Below the pieces are notes generated by a model. It worked only from the letters and a program-made list of their open reading frames with translations, had not been told where the DNA came from and made no database searches. A DNA stretch of 64,000 nucleotides. Source: Klebsormidium nitens. Taxonomy: Eukaryota; Streptophyta; Klebsormidiophyceae; Klebsormidiales; Klebsormidiaceae. Positions 25,201-36,300 of the stretch are shown in pieces. A program made the position numbers and the translations under genes. Positions within the stretch are counted from its first letter, which is position 1. The number at the start of each line of letters is the position of its first letter. The stretch lies in the NCBI GenBank assembly GCA_000708835.1, contig DF237248.1:1-64000 (forward strand), given 5' to 3'.

Positions 25201-28200
25201 ACGCTTTAAATCTTCATACGTCGTAGGTCCGTGAACAAAAAGAAACATACCTTATCTTCTCAAAAGCCAAAAGCCTGTTATCTTGCTCGCTCCCGACCAC
25301 CTGCGAGGAAACTCCAGCTTTTAGGAGTCGTTGAAGGTGAGATCGAAAAGAGTCACTTGGATGAGGCTCTGACGTCAGAAAGTAACGTACGTACTTGCCT
25401 GCGCTTTCGCGGGAAGTCCTTCTTAATCAAGCCTCTATTTCTCCGGCGCTGGGCCCCATGAACCTCGTCTTGTGATTGCAAGGATGATGCGGTCAGGCTA
25501 GCGACTGGCGGATCATTTCAGATACACTTACCAGAGCTGCCGAATGCCACTGCTGGGCCCCCGCCTGGGACGGCGGCGAGATCCTGGTCAGCGTCACGAG
25601 GTACTCGTGTTGCCCGAGGAGATGCCTGTCCGTCTCATGCAGATCCAGGGCGACCCTTGCCGGCAGTTCTTGAAGGGCCTGCTTGAGCTGGTTTCCGAAT
25701 GGGTACTTTCTGCCCGTGATCGTCTCCAGCCTGCGCGGGTCCGCCTTCTCGAGCGCTTCAAAGGTGGAGAAGCCAGCTGCCAAGAGAGCCTGAAGAGGGG
25801 ATTGCGAACAGAAGGATTGGAAAGCCCTCCTTCTAAAAAGGCATGGTATATTCCGTGAGACCTTTGCAGATTGTAACCCGCTGCATGTACGTAGGTTTTA
25901 TGCTAGTAGGCCATGAAATTTTATATGTGGACACTCATGTCCGTGTCGTTTCGTCAAAATCAGAATCTTACCCTTTGTGTCATCGTCCCAACTCCGTGAA
26001 GCTGCTTCAGCAAGTTGGTGCTGTCTTCCCACATCCTTTGACGGAGACACTTTGCCAACGTCAGAGCCGCGACAGTCTCCTTGTAGCGTTTCTTAGAGGC
26101 GAAGTATTCACTCATACACCGTGCAATACGGGAGCCGTTCGAGCAGATTCCGGAAACGTCCTGCGGAAATGGAATGAAGAACCAACATAAACCAGCTGAA
26201 AACTGGCTCTCTCCAAGCATGGTGCGTCAGAATCCCAGAAAATGGCTAAAGAAACCAGGGTATGAAGTTACTGGTGTGAGAGTATTCAATGGAGGCAGCG
26301 TAATCAATCTCACGACGTGTTGCATACACTGTACTTACTTGGGTAAGCGTGAAGTCAAGTTGTGAAGGCTCTGCAGAGAGGGCATCGTTTGCAAGGACGA
26401 AGATCTTTTCTGGGTCCGTTTGAATCCTCTTTTTGGGCTTTCCGTTCGGACCCTCGACATGAAAACGGATCCGGCCAGAAGAGTCGTTGTTCATGTCGTT
26501 GAGCCTTTTCTTTTCGTCTCGCCTCAGCTTTATCCCTGCGGCAGGAGAAGAGAGTCATCGGGGCACTACAGCAGCGAGTGAGCTCCGACGAAAGGGTGAC
26601 TATTTCTTCTGCACCTCAAAGTAGGCCGTCGCAGTCTGCGGATAACATCCTCGATGCAGCGCATCAATGGTTATAAACAGAATTCATATCACGCTCTCGT
26701 TACTTACAAGAGAGCTCCTCAGCGCTTGAAAGGATCGACAGAAGCTCTCGCAGGTCGCCCGCTTCTTCGGTCTGCGTGATGAGCTTCATGGTTGTGAAGC
26801 TCAAGTAGAACCTTGCCATGAGTCTCCCAGGTTCTGAAGAATGACAAGAAGAGATGCATGAGGATTTAGAAATCGTTGAAATCTCTGGTTTCAGACGGAC
26901 TTGTGGCGAGGTGATACAAGGCGTTGAAATAAAAATTTGTGGGTCCTGTTCGAAAACATGGCTTGTAAAACTTTGATGAGCTCACCGAGCGGCTGTAGGA
27001 CGAAGCCATCGTCGTCCATCTCAATGAGACCGTACTTTGCAAGCTCGTGGACGTTCTCAACGCAAATTCCTGCAAATAAAATGCAAGATTCCGAGAGCCG
27101 TCAGAAGGACACGTCAGTAAGCCCTGGACCCTTTTGTCTGTAAGTAAAGTCTACAAAGCTCCTGAAAGACGCCTATTTCTGTAAGTATTTGAGAGGAACA
27201 AAAGGATGGAGAAGTGCCTCAAAACGACGCGCAATGCCTCAGCCAAGCCCTATTTTCTTAGCAGGCTTTCCTTTGAGGAAGCGGAGATCGCAGTGTTTTT
27301 GTTGAGACGCTTACCTTTCAGCTTCTCTTCCAGCTGATACTCGTTCACGTTGGCCTCGATCCCGTAATGCTTGGGATTCTGTACCGATGCCCAAACCACG
27401 TTTAAACATCGAACTTGGAAACGGGCCAAAGTACACTACGTTTGTGGTTACCATCATTTTTACATTCTCAGTCATTGAAGAAAGTAACAATCTGAATGGA
27501 AAAAGGATCTGCTTACCTTCTTGACACGCACGTATAGGTATGAGTTCTTCAGCCAGTCTATTGCCAGGCTGATGTCTGTCACAGTAAGCAGCACAACTTC
27601 TGCATTGAGGTGTTCCACGAGGCAATGAAGCAGCCTGCAGCAGAACCAAAATGCGCCAATTGCATACCATCAGATCACTTTGCTTCAGACGATGCGTCCC
27701 ATGATTGGGCGTTGAGTCTTCACACACTGAATTTAGTCGTTCTACATTCACCGTCTAGTGGAAACGTGACGTCCCTTTATTCAACCGGATTAAGTCATGT
27801 ACAGTGCTATTTCACCTGGATACTGTTCTGTTGCATCTTGTGCGCTTTGAATCTTTCAACCGTTGGCCGCAAAAGATGACGGCTTACTCTGACTCGACCG
27901 GTTGGGACCCTGTCAAAAGATTCTGGTACATGTGCACCTGCAGCAAAAGTTACAACACTCAAGTTCAAGCACTAGTATTCGCGAGATTCATGCCGCATCG
28001 AAACTTCTCAAACTTCCCCCACGCTGTCCTTGTCGGTGCTTTCAGACGAATGCACTTAATCCGCAGCAGATGTAGTCTCTCACCGTCTCATTCCTCGTCA
28101 TGATGACAACCGTGCCCGTATCGTCATACTGAGGCCGACCTGCTCTGCCAGCCATCTGCAAAATTACAGGTTTGTTTTGAGCGCCGCTTCTTTGATTTCT

Positions 28201-31200
28201 GGACAACCGTGTCAAGAAAGCTTTCAGAAATGCTTCGTCTCCGAAATATAAAAGCTGCTCTCGAATCTGTCGACAACTTCAACCATACCAGAAAACTGTG
28301 CTGGATACCTGAAGTATTGTTGACCGGTCGTACTCGACGTATCCACCTTTATCCTTGGCACTGCAGACCCAAAGTAGTGGATTCAACGTGACTGCGTGAT
28401 TTAATCATGAGATTCGAAGCGAATCAAGGAGCTTGCAGCTTAGAATTGCTTTGTGAGTCTTTACGAGAACTACGACAGTTACAAACTGAGCTTGGGTGGA
28501 TTGGGCTCGTACCGCATGCCTCAGCAGGTTGAGAGAAGCATCCGTGCATCTGAGGTCACTCCTGCCTATCACGTTCTCAAACAACCGGAATCTCTCGGCT
28601 TTGAAAACTCTTACTAGAATTGGGTCGATTTGATGACGACGAGGTGGGCAGGAAGGTTTACTCCATGGGCAAGCGTGCCGGTCGCGCAGACAACTTGCAG
28701 ATCGGCTCTCTTGAAGAGTCCTTCAATTGCAAGTAAACCAGAAGATTCAGGATTGAGGAGGAAGCATGTCAATGACAGCAGGGCTCCAATTTGTGCTGCC
28801 ACAAATGAATGACCAACAAGAGTCGCATGAGGGGACTCGAATAAGATAGTACGAAAGATCGTCAAAAGAACTAGGAAAAGCATCATCGAAGTAGAGTACC
28901 TTCGACGAGGGCGCGATCTTTCGCATCGAGCGCCGCGCTGTGGTATGCAACTGAACGAAACCACGAAAATCTTTTGTTATGAGTGACTCAAACAAGGCTA
29001 AAAGAGAACAGGCAGTAGCAGAGAGGATATTAGTGTCCTTATAGTAGGTGAGGACGCAGCACATGAATCAAATTCAACGATGTCGTGATGCACACGACCA
29101 TGCATAATCCTGATACTCACTTCCGTGCTTGATGCATGATTGGAGAATCTTGTCTTGAACCGTCAAGGCAGCTCTTTGAAGTCTTTCGTATTGCTCTTGA
29201 GACTTGATGAAGGGGTTGCTCCACCCCGGCTTATTGGTGTGCGCCACGAGAGCCAGTGCTGCGTCGGATGTTCCTTTTCTGGTGCTGCAAAAGACGAGCG
29301 TCGGACGCCCACCGCTGTGCTGCATGATGATATCTGAAAAAGACAAAAGAAGACCACGTACAAAGATTAGAGTCTGGTGAAGCGGAACGAATATTTCTCT
29401 TGTTTGTCTGCGATGAACAAAAAGCTAGAAGATCACATGCTTTAGGAGCTTTGCACGAGGAATGCATGGAAAGCGGAACTCACCGTTCAGGTAGCTCAGA
29501 AGTTTCTGCAAGGAAACAGATTATATATCAGATGATTCTGTATGAGGGTACAGCTTGTCAGCAACATACTGGCCATTCGTTATCTGCAGGCTTTGTAAAG
29601 ACTGCAGGGTTGCAGCAGACCTTTTTGGACAACGAGCACATGACCACCGTTGGCAGAGAATCATTCTGTCGTACGAAAAGACCGGTACAGAAGAGCGCTT
29701 ACCTTCTCGAAGAGGAAGTCGTTTCTAGCCGCCGGATAGCCTGCACAGAGCGAAGGACGTTGAATAAAAGCTGGATTTTGGGTACATTTCAGAGGAAGAC
29801 CTAGCAGGACAGAAGGAGCTTTGATCTATCCTATAAGATTTAGGTGGTCCCGCGAAACAGGCTCTACTCGAGACGATCGGCTTGTCTTACCATAGACCTT
29901 GGTGGTAAGTTGCACAGGTCTCACTTCCTCGCCGAATCTGTGATGGAGCAAGCAAACTCAAAGCCGTCAGGGACTGTTTAACCGAGGGGTAGAATCAGCG
30001 CAAAATCGTTTGGTTCGGCTGAAAATAAGGAAAGACGAGTTGTACGAAAGAGGTCCCAACCAAAGTGGTGAAAATCAAGTCGAACTTACACTTTTACACC
30101 TTGGACCGGACATCGAAGCCATTCTGCGATGTCTCTGATGTTGGGGATCGTGGCGCTGACGGCCATCAAACGGATCTTTGCAATAGGAAGGGACGTCATC
30201 TCGGGATACCTTGCAGACAAGAAAAAAACCGCTCATGGAAATCTTCGACCCAACACTGTCATGGAACGCAATCAATCAAGGCACGGGCGCAATTGCAGTC
30301 TGTTTTTGCCTTGATTGTCATAGAACATGGCTTCAGTGAAGTTGCATTCCACCTGCATGCATACAGGATTATTACTTACCTGGCTAGCATCTTCAATCGG
30401 CTGACAATGGCCTCCAATGCGGCACCTCTTGACTCATTTAGCAAGTGAACCTCGTCGATAAGGACAAGGGCAATGTCCCCGAAAAATGACATGCCTCCTG
30501 AATCATTTCTCTTTCTCGTCAAGGAGTCAAACTTCTCAGGCGTCGTGAGGATTATGTCAGCATCTTGAAGCTCCTTCAGTTGCGCGATATCGCTGTCACC
30601 TGCAAGGCGTTGGCGTGTCAATCTTCACTGTCAGTAAAAGCAGATGTCATTTCGTCAAAGACTTCTCCGTTCTTGAAGCAAATGCCTTGTAGGGACCAGA
30701 TGCTTTCTGAGAATTACTCCCATCCAAATTATTTACTCACCTGTAAGCTCTCGACAGCATAGACCCAATCGACCTCCAAACTTCTCCTCCCATTCTGCCA
30801 GCTTCTCTTGGACTAGTGCCTGAAAAGGCAGATAATGGATCACCGTGGGTGACTCCTTTTACCGCATCTGACCGGAGAATCTGCCAGATTAAGGTAGTTG
30901 TCGCAAGACAGACAGTTTGATTCAAGCACTCGTTGAGGCCCCGCCTTTTTCCGTGACCGTTCCCCCGAGCTTCACAAACAGATGCAACAGATTCCGATCG
31001 ACACGTAGACTCACCTTCATTGGGGCAATGTAAACCTGCAGTTCAAGACATTTTCTCCGGTCAGTCAAAGAGAGGACATAATTTCTTCAAGAGGAAAACG
31101 TTATGGCCTGAGCCAATTCTGTCGGATTCCAAATTTTGCTATGTTTACGTATTGAAGGCACTGCCCCAGTCTTAGGTTACAGTACTGAAATTTCTTGCGC

Positions 31201-31846
31201 ATCCAAATATCTGCAAACAGGGTACTGTACGAAACCCAACTACAATGCATCTCACCGTTTTCAGCAGACCAGGCTGGTGAACAAATGCTCCGTCTCGATC
31301 GAGGAAGCGTGTCAGTAGGCGCAGGATCGCCAATTCAAAGAGGACAGTCTTTCCGCATCCAGTCGGAGCTGCTCGCAAAACAACGAAAGACAGTGAGGAC
31401 CACTTTTACTATGGTACAACCGAATGGTACCTGTTTTTGCTCCTGCTCACGGATGGATAAAGTCTGATAATATCGATTACTTTCAGGAGGAATGAAGATC
31501 GGATCAAACCCCTGAGACTCACCTGCAACGACTAGATTGTGGTCCGATTCATACGCTTCCCTGAACGTGTCACTCTGGACCGAGTTGAAGTACCTGGCAG
31601 GACACGCAGCCCCACGATGAGTTCTCTGCTTTTCGTGGGGCTGTTGTAAATACGGTGCAAGCATCTCAATCCAACTTGTTTTGAAGACAGGTGACCTTGG
31701 GTAATTCTGTGATTTAGCCATAAATTCCTACGCCGGAAGAATGCGCATTTGACGGAACACGTGCTCACTGAAACTTGCCTGAAATCGAAAACGTTCTGGA
31801 AGCAGAACGGTAAGGCGGTCACCGCTTTCAAGGCATAGGACTCCAT
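22204..31846 (-). CDS. MER3: Meiotic DNA helicase MER3/HFM1 (ZMM protein)
   Basis: Twenty-nine minus-strand exons: 31779-31846, 31523-31593, 31256-31368, 31015-31035, 30741-30819, 30380-30599, 30090-30209, 29891-29937, 29703-29740, 29484-29505, 29121-29333, 28900-28950, 28615-28720, 28309-28360, 28084-28155, 27888-27937, 27517-27634, 27315-27378, 26986-27069, 26708-26833, 26339-26535, 25972-26160, 25532-25789, 25251-25300, 24742-24827, 24188-24479, 23891-23967, 23590-23667 and 22204-23396. They sum to 4155 nt (1384 residues). MER3 unwinds D-loops and stabilises recombination intermediates for class-I crossovers. Visible motifs are RYFNSVQS, Walker A APTGCGKT (about 47-54), DEVH box (about 166), SATIPN, FCSTRKG, GRAGRP, a winged-helix/Sec63 region, and a Cys/His cluster (CRCPCADRSACEHACCK) matching the C-terminal motif of HFM1. 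The last exon adds about 397 Ser/Ala/Gly-rich, probably disordered residues. The start ATG follows a possible acceptor, so a longer 5' end is possible. Intron 1 uses a GC donor. Confidence 0.92.
31015..31035 (-). other. 21-nt microexon of MER3 (VYIAPMK)
   Basis: Flanked by CTGCAG and GTGAGT, this exon encodes exactly the conserved helicase motif Ia segment YIAPMK. A 22-nt microexon follows at 29484-29505 (KLLSYLN). Confidence 0.85.
31594..31778 (-). other. GC-AG intron in MER3 (intron 1)
   Basis: The minus-strand donor reads AG/GCAAGT and the acceptor CCAG. A nearby GT donor (GTGAGC) would shift the frame, whereas the GC donor gives the continuous family sequence FDF-RYFNS. Confidence 0.8.
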
Positions 31847-33367
31847 CTGGACTGCACACAGAGGTCAACGTAGTTGATTTCCGACCCGCCAGGTTTGCTG
31901 GTACAATTAGCTGCTCAAGAAAACCTTGACGATGATGAGGTCAGACTGCCGAGTCTTCGTTTCGAGAGGCCCTCAAGTAGTCGACTCCATGAACGATTGG
32001 TGACACAGTACGATTTGATGCACGCGCTCTTGAAATCTTAAAAGGCTCCGTGGCCTTTTGATTATGAGCCTCTTAAAGAACAATTATCTCATGCAACGAC
32101 CTCGCAGCACGCTTTCCTTGGATCACTTGTGTCTCACTGTCCTAAATTGTGTTGAAGTCGGCTTCAAATGTATCAAGAAACTTCACAGTTCCTTTGAGAT
32201 GTGTCAGTAATCACCCCATGGTTCAATACGTACCTGAGTTGAAACGCAAATTGCATCATTTTTGACCTTCCGAAGGAACAACTCGTTTCGATCTGGACTA
32301 AGAGCTCACCTCACTTTTGCTTCCTCCTTCCGAAAGCAATTTTGGTGATCAGGGGGATTCGGAGAGGAAGCCCTTCTGATCAGAAGCAGTCTTTCAGTCT
32401 TTGCATAGATATAAGATGGACCTGAAAGACCCGTCAAGGTCTTCTTAGTCCCCACGCCCCCCTCTTGACGCAAATTTTGTGCCCACGTTTTCAAGTGCTC
32501 ATATTGCAGATTGCTTGAAAGACTATGCGCATGCTCTGCCCTCTAGCTGACATACTGCTGCACCCCTGCTCCTCCTTGAGCATCTTAGTCGGATCATTGT
32601 GGACATGAGCTTCCTTCATATGGAGGTAAGACCTAGCGCCGAACTGCTACCCTGTTTCACACTTTTACCAGGGCGGCCGGCCGCTGGACGTTTGGCGCAC
32701 CCAGCCGCCCGCGGGTCGCCCGTAGAGTTCTGACGCGGCCGCGTACGGGCCGGCGGGCGGCCGTCAAGGCCGGGCGTCAATCGCGCGCGCATTGCGCGAT
32801 CTTGTATACCCCTACAGCGCGCGCACACAGGGTACATACGGTACGCACGTACCGTCCATTGCAGGGCTCAGGGTTTAGAAGAACGATGCTCCGATCGAGA
32901 GCTGACTGAGTCAAGTCACTAGCTGCGCGACGTGACGGTTGGCGGCGCAGGCCGCGGGCGCGCATCGCGCGCGGCCCCATCAACATGAGCCGCCTGCAAA
33001 TTGTCTGGTCAGGACTGGTCAAGACGGGGCGCCTTTTTTATCAAAACATATCCAAGATCGACCTAGGTGCCTTCTTCAGGCAACTTGGCAACCAAAGTCT
33101 TTGCTTCAGATTCTACCTCTTGAGCGGAGAGCCGAAACGTGTTGAATGTTGCAGGAATGTTGCATCTTCTCGTGGAGAAGCAGATCGGACTACCTCTGTT
33201 TGTCGCCCTAGACGCAGAGTAGTGGGTGAAGTTGGTGTCCCGGGTTTTATTAGCCGATGATGTACGGTGCGGCACAGCGAAGCAGCAGGTTCTGCGAAAG
33301 ACCCAGGCGTGCTTAAGTAATAAGGAACCAGCATTTGATGCACAAATCTAGGCTCGTGTTTTGAGCC
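31847..33367. promoter_or_regulatory. Shared head-to-head MER3-MSH4 upstream region
   Basis: This is the 1.5-kb segment between the MER3 start (-) and the MSH4 start (+). The core at about 32650-32990 is very GC- and CpG-rich, with GCGGCCGC and GCGCGC runs, in contrast to AT-richer flanks. That resembles a CpG-island-like bidirectional promoter. A TTTGGCGC octamer at 32691-32698 matches the E2F consensus TTTSSCGC. Promoter function, transcription starts and E2F control are inferences. No protein-coding exon was recognised here, although 5' UTR exons are possible. Confidence 0.5.
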
Positions 33368-36300
33368 ATGGCAGAAGTGTCGTCTGCGGATGACACGCAA
33401 TTCGTTGTGGCCCTTATAGAGAATCGAGCGAAGGTAACCACTTCCCTTTTTGCTTTTTGAAGTGGAATTGTAGGCTACGTTGTGCGCTGCTTGGAGGAAG
33501 CTGTGGTATGCAGATATAGCTTCCTGTGTCAGGTCTGAAATTGTTGACTGTCGAGGAGTGTAAGACCATCTGATGTGTAGCTCAAGGTTTTTCTCCTTAA
33601 CGAAGCATTAGAACGGCTTTTGCTAGCAGCTTATCCATCCATAGAGCACCGCTGCCCACGAACGGCTTCAAAAATATTTCAGAAACACTTGGCAACAATC
33701 AAGGCTTGCCAACTCTTTTCCGTGCAGGAAGTTGGCATGGCTGCATTTGATCTAAGAACGGCTTCCTTACACCTCTCACAGTACATAGAGTCATCCAGGT
33801 CATACCAGAACACCTTGACCTTGCTTCAATACTTCGACCCAACAGAACTGATCACGTGTGCAAGCAACACTGACGGCATCGCGTCCCTGATCGAGCATTC
33901 TAGCCTTACGAGCGCACGGAAGTTAAGAAGCCCCACTCTTCAACAGCGATCTGAATCCTGTTCGACAATAAACCTCGCAATTGCAACAGACTAGGCCTGC
34001 TGAATTTTGGTTGTAAGCACAATGATTCTTCATGAATTGACTTGAAGAGAGATGCGGCTTTTAACTACAGACGAATGTGCAGTAAGATCTGCGAAAGCGG
34101 TGAATCCTGAAGCATCCCGTCTTTTTGTTGACAGACAGCTGTACAAAGGGGGTGTTTTGACGACACAAAGGTAAGCTCTGTTGTGAACTCCTTGCGCTGA
34201 TGTCACATGTCCGTTGCAGCAAGAAATAATGACCTCCTCATACTTCAGACCTCTTAGATTAGCTTTCAGTTTATGACGAAGCTGACTCTTCGATCCTGTT
34301 CAGGGTGCTCTTCTCGTGCGGAGTTTTGCTGTCACGACAGACTCCACCAATACAAATCTGGACTCGTATTACAAGCAGTATTATCTGGCCCTCGGAGCTG
34401 CTTCCGCTGCTCTGAAATGGTAAGCGTCCCAGATTACCTGACGTCGATGCTTATCTGTCTTTCAAAACATTGGTGTTTAGAATACCATCTGGTCGGTCAG
34501 CTGCTGGATCTTCAAAGATGGATTCTGTAACGCTAAAATAGGCTGAAGGCGATATCTACGTTTCTGAATGGCGAGCTGGTCTGCTTGCCTTGCAGGGTTG
34601 AGTGCGAGAAGGGTATCCTCATCACTAGCCACTCTCTGAAGGTAAACTTACTCAACCTCAAACTTCAATCGGGTGTCGCATTTCCAAGAACCTCTTTGGA
34701 AAAGGCCAAATATTTCTACATTTTACTATGCTTTTCGGTCAATCTTGACCAACTTGCATGACACATGTTGCAACCGTGCGCTACCGCTCCAAAGGATAGA
34801 GACTTACACAAGGATACTCGCTTTGCAGGTCACATACAATGGTAGCTACGACCACATGAATATCGACTCAACAAGGTGATTGGCCAGATCTGGACCTCAG
34901 CGGCTACGATTCCAGGATCTCATTCCGTTAGTGCGTATACTGAAATATCTGGCAACTTCATATGCTTCTGGGACATTCGACCTGCTCCTTGTCTCGATTA
35001 GTAACCACCTTACACACATGCACTTGCACTTGAACACATACTGCTTGAAATTTCCGCTTCAGAGCTTCCTGTCGCTGTCTTCCGTTCGCAGTGTCCAGAA
35101 TCTTGAAATCATAGCGCCTCTGTGGTGTTCTCCGAGTACGTCCTCCGCCAAGGCAAAGAAGGGAAGTCTCTTTGGCATCTTGAATAACACAAAGACAGTT
35201 TGCGGGTAAGTCCTTTTAAAAGAATCCGTACATCTTGATGGTACAAATCTCATACCTCTCTGCAACTGAATTTTTGACAGATTGGTTTGTTCAGGACTTG
35301 CGTTGAGCCGCTTCTCGACCTTATTATGCGTGAGAAACCAACAAAATTAAACTTCGATGCAGGAGTCGACTGCTGAAAGCAAATCTGCTTCAGCCACTGA
35401 AGGACATCGAGACCATAAACACGAGACTTGACTGTCTGGTAAGCATCCTCTAATGAGCAAGTTGACTATCAATCACCTTTTCAATGATTTAAAATTCCAA
35501 CAGCATTTCGTCGCACCAACCCGCAACACTTGTGCTTGCTAGTCACTTACTACAAACTTTAGCGGGCCCCACTATATTCGAAGAGCCATTCGATTTTCGC
35601 AAAACTACATGGCTGTGCAGGACAACCTCGTGGACGATGAGAACCTCTTCTTCAGTATCCAGCAAGTAATGTCTAAAGTACCAAAAGACATAGGTAAGAA
35701 CGAGAATCTGGACGGGTCTCCTTCTTGCGGAAGGAGATGAGAGGATAACATGGTATCTTTTCCGGCATCCCGCATCCTTGGCTTAGTATCAACCGCCTTA
35801 AACACTGCAATCTTTATCATAGATTGACTTCGTGGCTATCATATTGAGCCGCTAAGTGCAATCCTTTCGTGGTGTCACATCTTTTAGCCGTCGACGGGCG
35901 TGATCCAAAGCTCATGCCGTTGCGTTGCGACTCGGATACCTTCGTTCTTCCTGCAGATCGCGTCTTTTCGCAGTTTGCCTATAAACTGAAAAAGTCGATG
36001 AACATGGAAAGCAGTGGAGCCACCACGATGCGACGCAATCAGCAACTGGTCGCTGGAATCATCCTTCTCAAGGAGGCTCTTGCGTTGATACCAAGCCTCG
36101 CCGAGGTAAGAGCAGAGAAACTTGAAATTGCAGGCGCTGACCGCGTATATTTGTCGTGTTCGAAACTCCTCGTCTGATTCAAGCATTTATTTGGAGACTT
36201 CGAAAGTGCTTTGCTAGTAGTGGCCATGTTACTGAGCTCACTTACTTTCGTCTGAATTTTATCAAATTTTGAGAGGTGAATTCTGCGGCCGCCTCTGTGA

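Noticed and set aside
22204-31846. Alternative identity as BRR2/ASCC3-type helicase
   Set aside because: There is one helicase cassette only, with HFM1-specific RYFNSVQS and the C-terminal Cys/His motif.
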